Positions 37,101 through 46,850 of a stretch of DNA of 64,000 nt are shown here, one piece after another. The translations under genes were made by a program, and so were the position numbers. The stretch comes from Plectrocnemia conspersa (lineage: Eukaryota > Arthropoda > Insecta > Trichoptera > Polycentropodidae): assembly GCA_009617715.1 (NCBI GenBank), contig VTFK01000096.1:804981-868980 (forward strand), given 5' to 3'. The notes beneath the pieces are model-generated. The model was not told the origin of the DNA. It ran no database searches and saw nothing but the letters and a program-made list of their open reading frames with translations. Positions within the stretch are counted from its first letter, which is position 1; every line of letters starts with the position of its first letter.

Positions 37101-39950
37101 TATCGAACTACCCGGCACAGTAGCAACTCGATAAATATTGTTTTTTATTTTTGCCACACGCGTAAAAAAATTTCGCCATTACTGTTTTTGTAATAATATT
37201 GCAAAAAATGTCTAACCTATTATTGAAATTCAGGCAAACGACAAAATAAACATTTTATTTTTATATCTCGCCTACGAAGAATATATCGATATCTTTGTCA
37301 TTTGACCATTGGCAAAGTTTCGCTCGCGAGCCGGATGCGGCTCTTGTGACTAAAACTATAATATTTTATATATTTTTATATTCTACTTACTTTTTAAAGT
37401 TAAAGTTTGCGCTATGCAGTCAAATAAACTACTACGCTGTGCTGGTTCTTGGAAGACGCGTTTATTTTAAAGTTAAAATAACAAAAGTTTATAAATTATT
37501 TTTACTTATAACAGTTGAAAATCGAGCCGTAAAAATTTGTGATATGTTTACATATTATGCTATTTTGTAGATACTCATCTTGGTGCTTCAATTTGTAAAC
37601 TTGGCTAGACCAGACCTTACGATTAAAAGTACTTCAATGGTGTCATCTGTGTCAATTCGGCGTTAACTCCACTGGATGCAAATTCAGAGTTGAACGCTCG
37701 TATATTTTCAAGTTAAAAGCGATTTTACTAGAAATTACAATGAAAATTCCGAACGGATGTGGGAGTTATATTTAAAATTTTAAGTAACTGGATTTTGGGA
37801 ATGCTGAATAAGCACATTCAACCGTCTTTATTTTGTGTTTGTATAGACACGGTCCGTTTTGGCTAGATCTATTTAAAATGTGTATTTGCAATGGACCCTA
37901 ATCCACTTTAATATCAACCCTGTTGAGTTTTTATTACGCGGTGTGACAAATAGTTTTTCTTAGCAAGCTACAAATATTTATACCAAATAATTTATAGTAC
38001 GCTTTAACAAATATTTTCCAAAAAAATGGTTTCACGTTCAAATGGCGTTGATCAACAATTCTCTACTTCATTGACTCATTAACCGATCTTTAGTCATATG
38101 GGGTGGAACTGGAATCTCTGTATTTATTTGGTACTATCAAATTATAATATTTTATTAGGTGCATTTGTCCTGGGTTGCATAAATCCGGCAACAATAGTTT
38201 TAATGACTCTTCTACTGAATTATTGGTAAACGCTAAATTATTTAAAATGAAAAACCGTTTCAGAATATTTCCATTGCGAAGCTAAATATATCGCATTTTT
38301 ATTTAAAAATACAATTATTCAAGAATATGTTTTTATAGCTCTTGAAAAAAACAAATCGTTGTATATTGTGTATCGTGTATTTATTGTAAATCTTCCGTTG
38401 TAATATGACAAGCATTTAGCTCAATTCGTTACAACTAAGTCAACACAATCAACAGCCACTAAATAAGTAGTGAGACACCAGAGAAAAATCAAGGTCTGTG
38501 AATCAGTGATGTTACTAATTATAAACTGTTATATTAGCTTACAATGCACGACCCAGCTCGCTTTTATATTAATTAAATATCGCATTATATTTTAATCATC
38601 AGTTCCGATCTCCCGCTCTAAATGGGATTCGGACCCAAGTCTTTCAGGTATTAGTTACCAACGTATACCACTGGTTTATCGTGCTAGTAATCTCCTGTTT
38701 ATCATGTCACAAAAGCTTACTAACCCTTGACGATAACAATGAGCTATGTCTTTATTTGCATTATCGAATTGCATATTTTTTGGGCAATATTGAACTTTGA
38801 AATCGACGTTTTTATTGGGTTTCATAACAAATTGCGCACATGGCAAATTCTAAATGTCATAAATCGGCCGACTAGGCGTTTACTGCCATGTCATAAAATA
38901 TGGGCAAATCTTTTTTAAGTTAGAGGTAAAAGTAATATTGTTTGATGGAAATTATATAAATAAATGGGTAAAACGATGATAAGATGATCTTATAGCGTTG
39001 TATCATTAATGTTGATATGATTATTAGACATGTTGTATTTGTTTATATGATTATTTAAATAATGCTTTTAATGTTATACGTTAAAAAATTAAATAGTGTT
39101 ATTTTTTAAAAGTAATAGTATTTTATAAATTTTAATGAATAATGTTATTAATTTCTATTGATTTTAAATAAGTAATTTATTATTAAAAAAATAATTAAAA
39201 TATTTTAATGTATGTTTAAAACATTGTGTATTTCTTAACAAAAGTAATTCTGTCTCAAGTAGATTTGTGTCAAATTTATAAATATACCGCATATTATAAA
39301 GTACATCTTAGGAAATTGTTAAATAATTTATAAAAAGATAAAATTGAAAAGTTCAAAAGTTCAATGAAAATTTATAATTAAAGCTTTTTAAGAGTTGAAA
39401 AAATATCGGAATATTATTTATTTAAATATTTCTAAGAATTGCTTCATTCAATAGTATATTTTTATCTTTGTGAATATCATAAACGTTATAAATTATTATA
39501 CTTAATTCGATATTAAGTTATTTTAAAATTTCTATACAATACTTATTTTTCAATAGTACTTAACATTTAAATTCTTAAGACATGATTAATATTAGGAGCA
39601 AACTATTTTTTCTTTATCTTTTAAAATTTAATTAATCATATTAAAATTTTAGTACTCGAGACAGGATTATTATTACAAAACAGGCGTTTAATTTAACGCT
39701 AAATTTGCTAGTTTCACGTTTCGCCGGAGACTCACTATAAATTATATTGCTTTTCAGGACACAGTTGAGAAATTACGACTACATCAAGTTCATGAATGAC
39801 GCTGAAAAAGCTCAGATGCCTTACGATTCAGATTGTGTAGACGACGAACTATTTAAATTTGCCAACATAAACAATACCGAAGGATTGGAAGAAATCGGCG
39901 AATTGTTCAGCAACAACTCCAAACACTTCATGCCTTCGATCAGACCCCAG
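34049..39950 (+). CDS. Type II membrane protein, trefoil plus GH31 N-terminal half (partial)
   Basis: Three exons (34049-34133, 34195-35209, 39758-39950) give 431 residues that read cleanly across two GT-AG introns (61 nt and 4.5 kb). Residues 1-43 are cytoplasmic and 44-64 a transmembrane anchor (VSIVLFILAVV...). C82-C115 form a six-cysteine trefoil domain with CGPP and HCCYD. From about 150 onward the sequence follows the N-terminal beta-sandwich of glycoside hydrolase family 31 (lysosomal alpha-glucosidase, sucrase-isomaltase), including LPYWALGAHFCR at about 356-367. The family releases glucose from alpha-glucan ends. Here the start of the catalytic barrel is unusual: the 'DVQ(W/Y).DIDYM' segment reads DSDCVDDELF (390-399), and the usual Asp-Pro of the next strand is R429-P. 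The nucleophile and acid/base exons were not recognised in the window. It may be a divergent paralogue, a pseudoenzyme or a broken gene. Confidence 0.82.
34195..35209 (+). CDS. GH31-like gene coding exon 2 (membrane span, trefoil, GH31 N-domain)
   Basis: The exon opens after TTTATAG and closes at TTTTGTAG|GTATGT. It carries the signal anchor, the trefoil domain and the GH31 N-terminal domain, with several N-glycosylation sequons (NFT, NIT, NTS, NGS). These fit a lumenal or extracellular location. Confidence 0.88.
35210..38399. other. GH31 intron 2, 5' part with transposon scraps
   Basis: The 36100-37150 part is GC-richer and LTR-like: a TATATAAGC box at 36879-36887, downstream AATAAATA, and then the word AACGCCCGGTGGTG. 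No paired LTR or duplicated target was found. At about 37319-37345 the word GCTCGCGAGCCGGATGCGGC resembles the 'gagccgc...gcggctc' segment seen inside many hAT elements of the ZBED type. No exon is recognised. Confidence 0.35.
38400..38705 (-). mobile_element. tRNA-derived SINE, copy 1
   Basis: Read on the minus strand, the head has RNA polymerase III type boxes. The A box is TGGTATACGTTGG (complement of 38658-38670). The B box is GGGTCCGAATCCC (complement of 38624-38636), one base from the GGTTCGANTCC consensus, with tRNA-like spacing. The body includes segments also found in the copy at 63150-63490: a GAGCTGGG(T)CG-type block and the block whose + strand reads AGTGAGACACCA. Ends are approximate. 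Confidence 0.7.
38706..39757. other. GH31 intron 2, 3' part
   Basis: Very AT-rich; no exon or repeat is recognised before the acceptor TTTTCAG at 39751-39757. Confidence 0.5.
39758..39950 (+). CDS. GH31-like gene coding exon 3 (start of catalytic barrel)
   Basis: The acceptor TTGCTTTTCAG precedes it and CCCCAG|GTGAGG ends it, phase 0. It encodes residues 367-431 (R-T-Q-L-R-N-Y ... S-I-R-P-Q). If the donor is not used, the frame runs three codons (V-R-C) to TAA at 39960-39962. An AATAAA lies at 40113-40118, so a short form of 434 aa ending here is possible. Confidence 0.75.
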
Positions 39951-39962
39951 GTGAGGTGCTAA

Positions 39963-41614
39963 ATATGTAGTTATTCGCTAATTTATTGACGTGACAAATG
40001 CTGGAAACAGATTCGGTTAAATGCCGTATTGATCCAAAAGCCGCAGACCCTCGCGTGTATAATGGACGAGTACGTATACGTTGTCGAGAAATATTCCTGA
40101 GTGTGATGATAAAATAAATCGCGGTTAGCTAAAGGAGCATAGAAACACTAGAGAGGATAATGTTTCCGGATCGCTGAGAAGATTAAAGTGTCGTATCCGT
40201 GATGACAAGATAGTTTTAGAATATTTCGAAACTGTATTTAGTCATCTTTATGGTTAGGGAAGTGTTTAATGGGAAAGGCTCTGGTTTGTATTGCCTGTAT
40301 TTAATGATAAAATATTGATTTTCGTGACCATTTATTTCATTTTACTAAACTGAATTTTTGCATAGCAATTGATTGAAAGTGAAAGTTCCGCAACTTAAAT
40401 CATCCGTGACAATATTCCATAAAAACACCAACAACACGTAATTTTAACTGACACTTTAATAGCGGTGATAAAATCGATAGTTGTATAGTAATGTAAACAT
40501 GGAAAAAACCATAAATATCAGACATACACCTATAAGGTGGTGAGGCAAAATTACGCACTTTGATTTTTGTCCCATTTATCACCCTTGTGAAAAAGTCAGA
40601 ATCTTAAAATTTATGCCTTAATAACAAACTCTCTTCTTGTAAATTCACTAGGGATTTTATTTTTATTATGAATAAATTTCATCTAATATATTACAAAAAG
40701 TGGGTATATCCCAGCGTAAAAATTTGTACGATGTACGTATTATATATAACGTAATATACAAATAAATATACAAGGCTAATAAAAACGATTTTATGCCGTT
40801 TCCGCTAGGATCCGTGGGATATGGCAGAGATTATTAAGCCTCAATTGCAATAACGTTGTGTATTTAATATGGCCGTGGACGTGAAGCCTTGGGCAGACAT
40901 CATCCGCTTAGGAGTTCCGGCATTGTATAGGTATTATTTGATATACAAAAATGTCCCTCTAGTAAGCTAAAACAACAAAGGTCTGATGAAATAAAATATG
41001 AAAGAAATCGTCAACTAGAGACACACATCGATTATCATGTCCTAACTTTCGGGTCAAGGGGTTTATATTTTTTTGAGATTGTTAAAAATTAAGAAATGTT
41101 TTCTGTGGGTGCGTCCTTAGTCTCCAAGCATTTCTGTAACGGGCTCAAATGGTTTCACTCTGGATTCAGACGTCGAGCAAGGAATGCAAAGAGAGAAGTG
41201 GCGGTTTCTGCGATCTGAAGTTGGGTCGACCTTTTGACTAAAGTCCAAGTTAGAGAGCTTTAAAAGTTCAGATGCCTTGATTTCCGAAGTGGAAGTTCAA
41301 TAGTATATAAGAAGTGCATAGACAAAGTTTTAAAAAAAAGTAAAACTTGCTTACCCGAGTTTCCGTGTTTATATCCATGGTCTCCTCCATTAAGATGATT
41401 ATTTTCCGCCCATTTTCAATGCGACGATTAATTACAAAAGGGTGGCGAATTTTTTATGAAATATATTGCTGTTGACTGTTAAAGCCGAGTAGGAACGACT
41501 GTTTTAAAAAAAAAACTTGAATGCACGCGTTATTTTTTTCTCAATGCAACGTATCTTATAATATTTTCTGATTTATGAGAGGTACTTTGTGATTAAATAT
41601 CTTAAAAGCTTTCT
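39963..41614. other. Downstream of GH31 exon 3, no exon recognised
   Basis: Contains AATAAA at 40113-40118. Patches at about 40000-40250 and 41040-41340 are GC-richer; the second ends at TATATAAG (41304-41311) and may be another LTR promoter scrap. No GH31 catalytic motifs were seen. Confidence 0.4.
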
Positions 41615-41626
41615 CACAGTGGTGTT
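41615..41626. repeat. Target-site duplication of the LINE, left copy
   Basis: CACAGTGGTGTT directly abuts the T run of the LINE tail and is repeated exactly at 46064-46075. Confidence 0.85.
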
Positions 41627-41996
41627 TTTTTTTTTTTTTATAAAAGTTTATTTCTTAAATAGACATAGGTAAAATAGCATACAGATATATTAAATGCACA
41701 ATACTGGTTCATAACCATTTACATTGTTTACAAATTGTTAAGTTATACAATAACATAAAAAGAATAATAAATTATACGAGAATATACTAAATTAAAGGAA
41801 AAATACATAAAACCTTTTACAAATTTAAAAAAAAAAATCCAAAAAAAAAAAAAAAAAAAATTTTGGAAAAGAATGAAGCTGATGAGAAAAACAAATTATA
41901 CAAAATACATAATATACAAAATAAAACACATACAAAGGTAAATAAACCTAGCCCTGTAGACCTGAAACTGATGACACTGTGATGAGCTTAACTGCA

Positions 41997-44700
41997 TCAA
42001 AGCAATATGTGCTTAGGCATTTTATGTTTGTATTTAAATTTAAGTTTTGCTTTGTCGTAATCACCGATTCTTGAAATTAGTGGGTTTGCGTGGTCTCGCG
42101 AGATTTTTTTATAGTATTTTTCGGTTTGATAATAACAGTATTCTTTAATGGTAGGAATTAAATGTTTGGTGTGGAGTTTTTTAAGGTTAGTATAAAACGG
42201 TGTATTATAAATTATTTTTTATGGCTTTATTTTGAATTACTTGAAGTTTATTAAAATTACTATTACTCGCGTTACTCCACACTGAACAAGCGTAAGTTAA
42301 AACAGGTCTGATTAATTGTCTATAGACTAGAATTTTATTTTTTATTGTAAGCGCACTTTTTCTATTAAATATTGATTTTAGAGCCGCAATGGCGCCGAGC
42401 CCTTTCGACCGGAGTTCAGTTATATGTTTATTGAATTTTAGTCTGGAGTCCAGGTGTATACCCAGATATTTAACGCTCGCTCTCCATTCAATGTTATGCC
42501 CTTGTTCACTTTTAATGGGTGCAGGCAAGGGTTGTCTACGTTTAGTGAATATTATTGCTTCTGTTTTGTCTTGATTAATTTTAATTCTCCATTTCATAAA
42601 AAATATTTTTTTAAGTTTTCAAGGGATTTTTGAAGTTTAACTGCAATAGGTTTAAGACCATAAGAACTAGTAAGGATTGCAGTGTCGTCAGCGTACATTG
42701 AGAGTTTAGTATTTTTTAACATTGGAATATCATTAGTATATAGAATGAAGAGAAACGGGCCAAGTATACTTCCTTGAGGAACACCAGCTGGTATTTTACG
42801 CGGTGTCGAAAATGTATTATTTAGCGAAACAACATAGCTTCGATTCTTCAGGTAAGACCGTAACATGTGAATAATGTAATAGGGAGTTTCATATTTTAAA
42901 AGTTTATACATTAATCCATCATGCCATACTGTATCAAAAGCCTTTTCCATATCTAATAATAAAAGACCAGAACTTTTTTTTTCATATTAAAATCGGCAGA
43001 TATGTGCTCTGTTAATCTATTAAGTTGATGCGTAGTCGAGTGATTTTCGCGGAAACCAAATTGCTCATTAATGAGTTTGCTATTAAGAGATTCCTTTAAT
43101 CGAGATAATATAATTTTTTTTCAAATAATTTGCTAAATGAGGGAAGTAAACTTATCGGGCGGTAGTTAATTGGTATGTTATCTGCTTTGCCAGGTTTTTT
43201 TTTTATCGGATGAATTTTTTTGCCGTTTTCCAGATTATTGGGAAATATCAAAAGATAAGCATGAATTAAAAAATGTTATTTAAGTACTTAAAGCAAACAA
43301 AAGGAAGGTTTTTAATCAATATATTCTCTAATTTATCTATACCTGGAGCCTTTCTATTTGATAATCGTTTAACAATACTAAGAATTTCTGATATGCCGAC
43401 TTGGTTAATGGATTTTTTATCTATTGGAGTTTTACACTAATATCTTTAATTGCCCGGTCTACTTTATTTTGGGTTTTTTGGTCAATGTAATTTTGCGTAA
43501 GTTGATAAGATGTAGAAAATGTCTCAGCTAAAATCTCGACCTTCTCCTGAGTCGTGTTAGCTACGTTGTTTCCGGTTTTTAAAGGTGGTATATTTGAGTT
43601 TTTATTTTTAAGCGATTTCGTCATTCTCCATAAGGAATTATCTCCCGGTTTCAAAGCTTTTAGTTTACGCGACCACGAAGCGTTTTTGATGTTTTGAATT
43701 TGAACGCGAATTTCATCAGTTAGTTTGTTAATTAGAGTTTTAAGTTGGGGCGATTTATTTTTGTGCCATTGCTTTCTCATATTATTTTTAATTTTAATAC
43801 GTTTAATTATTTCTGGGGTGAGTTCTATGTTATTCCAAATATTTTTACGCGACGGAATTGATGATATTTTGGCCTGCTCGATCACGGATGTTAAGTAATG
43901 AATATCATCGTCAATAGTTTTAGTGTCATTTGAGGTATAATTCTGTCGTTTAATCAATACCCGAGACTCTACTATGCTTCTGAATCGCTTCCAATCAGCC
44001 TTTGCATAATTGAAAACGACCTCAGACACCATCTCGACCTCACCGTCCAACGTAAAGAATACTGGAAGGTGGTCCGAGGACAGAGCCTGGATGCAGTGCA
44101 TGTTTGAAATCCGGGAATTACCCTTGACCAACGTTATGTCCAGAATTGACGGAGTCGTGTGGTTGGTAGGATAATGCGTTGGGGATTTCGGAAAATTTAC
44201 AGTAGTGTCCGTATCGTGTAAATAATCAAAGATTAATTTACCGGATCGATTCGCACCGGGGCAATCCCAATGCATGTGTCTCGCGTTAAAGTCTCCAGTT
44301 AATATCACGGATTCTCCAAGACGAAACACATCATCAAGGTCACCCCGAAGCAACCTGTCACCGGGAGAATTATACCCCGCGACAATTATTATTAATTTAT
44401 TATCGTGTTTAATTTGTATCGCGACAGTTTCAAGATTAGTCGTGTTTGTTGTAATGCGCGCGTGTTTAATTGATTTTTTTTTACAAATATCGCGACCCTC
44501 CGCCTGGCCTTGAGAGACGGTCCTCCGGAGGCAGACAAAGTTCGGTATAAAACGTTGACGTGTGGTTTGAGGTAAGATTCGGTGATTACGACAATATCAA
44601 TTTTGTACTCACTGATCAGCAGTTCCAGTTCTCCAGTTTTATTTCGGAATCCGCGTGAATTCCACGTCAAAACGTTGAGCCCCACCTTAGAAGAGCACAT
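41997..44700 (-). pseudogene. LINE ORF2: endonuclease and reverse transcriptase, frameshifted
   Basis: It starts MCSSKVGLNVLTWNSRG at 44700, 19 bases past the ORF1 stop. Endonuclease motifs in order are NSRGFRNK, ITESYL, YNSPGD, TGDFNARH, ILDITL and SSDHLPVF, spread over two frames because of an indel in the A run near 44475. The RT domain has MEKAFDTVWHDGL, GVPQGSILGPFLF and the catalytic MYADDTAIL. The thumb and C-terminus (KINQDKTEAIIF, KYLGIHLD, YRQLIRPVLTYAC, IQNKAIK, then a frame change to IPTIKEYCYYQTEKYY) end at TGA 41997-41999. Breaks lie near 44475, 43430, 42955, 42600 and 42225; the 42955-43420 stretch also has several stops. Confidence 0.9.
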
Positions 44701-44718
44701 CGAGATATTCGACCATCA

Positions 44719-45933
44719 TCAAGGCGATCTCCATTTTGCTGGCACACTTTCCAGCCTTGGTCCTGATTTCTTGAAGGACGAGCAACATCCTGCGTAGCCT
44801 GAAGTTGGCATTGTGTCTGAGAGGGGCTCTTCAGGCTGCCTGGTTTGGGGACGTTGTGGCGCCTTGTTTATTGGTGCTGGTGCGGCGCCAACCTGGGCGT
44901 TCCATGAAGTGGCTGATGAGATCACTGCTGGGGTGGTTGAGGTTTTACCAACGCTGGTTTCGTTGGTTTCAGTGCAGGAAATTGCGCTTGCTCGAGGTTG
45001 AATATGTTGTTCGGCTGCGACGAGTGAACAGTGGGGAGTCGGTCTCTGTTGTCTCTTCTGAGTTTTCTGTAGGTATTCTAACCTACGAGGGCAGTCCTTA
45101 AAATTGGCCGGATGGTCTCCTCCACAACCAGTGCAGATGGCGGGTGCTTCTCGGTCCTTCTTAGAGCACTCGTTCGTGGCGTGGTTTCGGGGCATTTGAC
45201 GCACCTGGGAGCTCGTTGACAATTTCTTGCAGCGTGGCCGAATTGTTGACACCTGAAACATTGCGTTAAATGCAACTTATTACGCTTGTACTTTTCAAGC
45301 GTGGCCTTGGTGAAGCAAACGTACCGGATGCTTCTTATAGTGCTCGTTGTTGTATTAGCCGGAAACTGGACAAGGTAGAGCCTGGAGTCTCCTTGTTTCT
45401 CGGTCTTGGTCTTCATTGCCGTCACCTTGACGACGCTAAGTCCTTGACGTTCGAGATCTGCGGCAATGTCTTCGGTGGGGACCTCTGGGAGCCCCCCTCA
45501 GCACGGATTTCACTGTTTTATCGTCGTCGGCGGTGAATGTGTGAAAGGCGCGTTGGCCCTTCAGTCCATCCATTAACAACGCGCGTGCTTCAAACGACGC
45601 GCAAAGTACTGACACATTGCCACTTCCCGTGTATCGCAACGAGAAGTTCGATGTTTTTGTGATCGACTTAATTAAGTCGATCGTCTGAGGTGTGTTCCCG
45701 TGATCTCTACGATCACAGGCGGTATCCTCTGCTGCTTCCTTTCGATCACTTCGGGAAGCTTTTCATACCTGTTTTGGCTCGTGGTCGGAGGCATCTTAGC
45801 ATCCTGGGAAACTTTCGATGTCTTTTTTTGGGTACCTGCCACCGTGGTCTGGCAGGCCTGAAGTTGATTGTGAGGCGTTTAGGTACGCCTTCAACGTTCC
45901 AAGAGAACGCTTGCGCGTCTGCGCCTTCTTCAT
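44719..45933 (-). pseudogene. LINE ORF1: gag-like zinc-knuckle protein, frameshifted
   Basis: The probable start ATG is at 45931-45933 (MKKAQTRKRS...) and the stop is TGA at 44719-44721. The central part (LRYTGSGNVSVLCASF, then ADDDKTVKSVLRG) precedes the CCHC knuckles: CFRCQQFGHAARNC, RCVKC...(after a frame change) NHATNEC, and CTGCGGDHPANFKDC. These are the three-knuckle nucleic-acid-binding signature of Jockey/I-type ORF1 proteins. Frame changes near 45840, 45680, 45490 and 45200 disable it. Confidence 0.85.
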
Positions 45934-46028
45934 GGCGCTGTCTTTGTAGCTAATTGCAGTGGGCGTGTCTATCGTTGCAGAACGGTAGCGGGGGTGTCCT
46001 TCGTACGATAACGGAGCGAAGCGCGAAT

Positions 46029-46063
46029 GCGACCGCTCGCGTCAACAGCACAGAGTGGACTGA
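46029..46063 (-). promoter_or_regulatory. Internal LINE promoter: initiator plus downstream element
   Basis: On the minus strand the element begins TCAGTC (46063 down to 46058), a perfect arthropod initiator. Taking its A (46061) as +1, positions +28 to +33 read GGTCGC (46034 down to 46029), fitting the first five bases of the downstream promoter element RGWYV. TATA-less promoters of this kind let Jockey-type LINEs start transcription at their own first base. Confidence 0.65.
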
Positions 46064-46075
46064 CACAGTGGTGTT
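46064..46075. repeat. Target-site duplication of the LINE, right copy
   Basis: CACAGTGGTGTT, identical to 41615-41626. It sits immediately outside the TCAGTC start of the element. Confidence 0.85.
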
Positions 46076-46539
46076 GCATTTTCACATATCTTCTTAGACG
46101 GTTAAAACACTTTATCACAAGTTTGATCTTTTTATATGATTTAATTATAAATATAAGAGTGGTTCAATTAATGAACTTGCCACCACAACATAAAAATTCA
46201 GCCATTATAAGCTGCGAGACATATGCTTTGAAATAATATTATTACCCTCGCATCGAATGGCATTGTTGACGTATTTGTTTTATCTTAGTCATTATTGGTT
46301 GGCAGCCCACAAATGGCAATCTGGAAGTTACGCTTTCAATAAGCGATGGCATGAAAGCAGAGCTAAACAATAAATTTGCATTCTATCACATTCGTTCAAG
46401 CTTCGTTCCTAGACCAGTATAAAGGACTTACATCTCCACTTACTCATAAACGAGCATCTATCACTCACAAGTCGTAGTTTCCTAGTTGTTCCGAAGACCA
46501 GGTTCAACTCTTGAAGATTCATAGTGATTGCTTGAGTGG

Positions 46540-46730
46540 ATCAGATTCAGGCGCTTACGGTGAGATACATTCCTTTTCGATCGCTCGCGTGTTGAGTGAC
46601 GAGAGTGAGCGAGAAGAAGTGGGTGTGCGGAACGCATGTAACGCACGCCTTTATCTCTCACTCATTCTCGTCACTTAACACGGGAGTGAGCGAAAGGTAA
46701 TGTATCTTACCGTACGCGCCTGATCAGATC
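46540..46730. repeat. Near-exact 8-bp duplications flanking MITE copy 4
   Basis: Left ATCAGATT (46540-46547) and right ATCAGATC (46723-46730) agree in 7 of 8 bases, directly outside CAGGCGC...GCGCCTG. Eight-base target duplications are the mark of the hAT superfamily. Confidence 0.7.
46548..46722. mobile_element. Foldback hAT-type MITE, copy 4 (complete)
   Basis: A 175-bp element with terminal inverted repeats starting CAGGCGCTTACGGTGAGATA and ending in TATCTTACCGTACGCGCCTG. Complementary arms run about 65 bp inwards, around a GAAGAAGTGGGTG...CGCACGCC centre. It has no coding capacity. The CAG...CTG ends and the 8-bp flanking duplication place it in the hAT superfamily. Three relatives lie in the Ly6 intron. 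Confidence 0.85.
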
Positions 46731-46850
46731 ATATGTATGAAGTAAAAGTGTCTGCTATTACAATATAATCTTATAAATTGTCGTCTGGCTTGATTCAGCG
46801 TAAGTTCTGCTTAGAGGCAAGTTCGGATATTCTATGTAACTTCAAATATA

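Larger units (their letters stand above)
41627..46063 (-). mobile_element. Near full-length Jockey-clade LINE, inactive
   Basis: A 4.4 kb element on the minus strand. Its 3' end is a poly(A) tail (T run at about 41625-41639), and its 5' end is at 46063 beside the second CACAGTGGTGTT. It carries ORF1 (gag-like, zinc knuckles) and ORF2 (APE-type endonuclease and reverse transcriptase, no RNase H), the layout of the Jockey clade. The 5' end begins TCAGTC. Both reading frames have several frameshifts or stops, so this copy cannot move on its own, yet the exact 12-bp flanking duplication shows insertion was not very ancient. It lies downstream of GH31 exon 3, antisense to that gene. Confidence 0.92.
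46263..46850 (+). mobile_element. LTR-like fragment interrupted by a MITE
   Basis: It begins TGTTGACG and ends ATATATAACA, the TGTT...AACA ends expected of an LTR. Inside are GTATAAAGG (46418-46426) as a TATA box and a moderately GC-rich leader. Removing the nested MITE and its duplication leaves about 405 bp. No matching flanking duplication or second LTR was found, so it is a candidate solo or broken LTR only. Confidence 0.4.

Noticed and set aside
44274..45953. Several long + strand frames (for example 45690-45953, 45270-45536, 44805-45101)
   Set aside because: They are antisense shadows of the LINE ORF1 and ORF2, whose motifs are clear on the minus strand.
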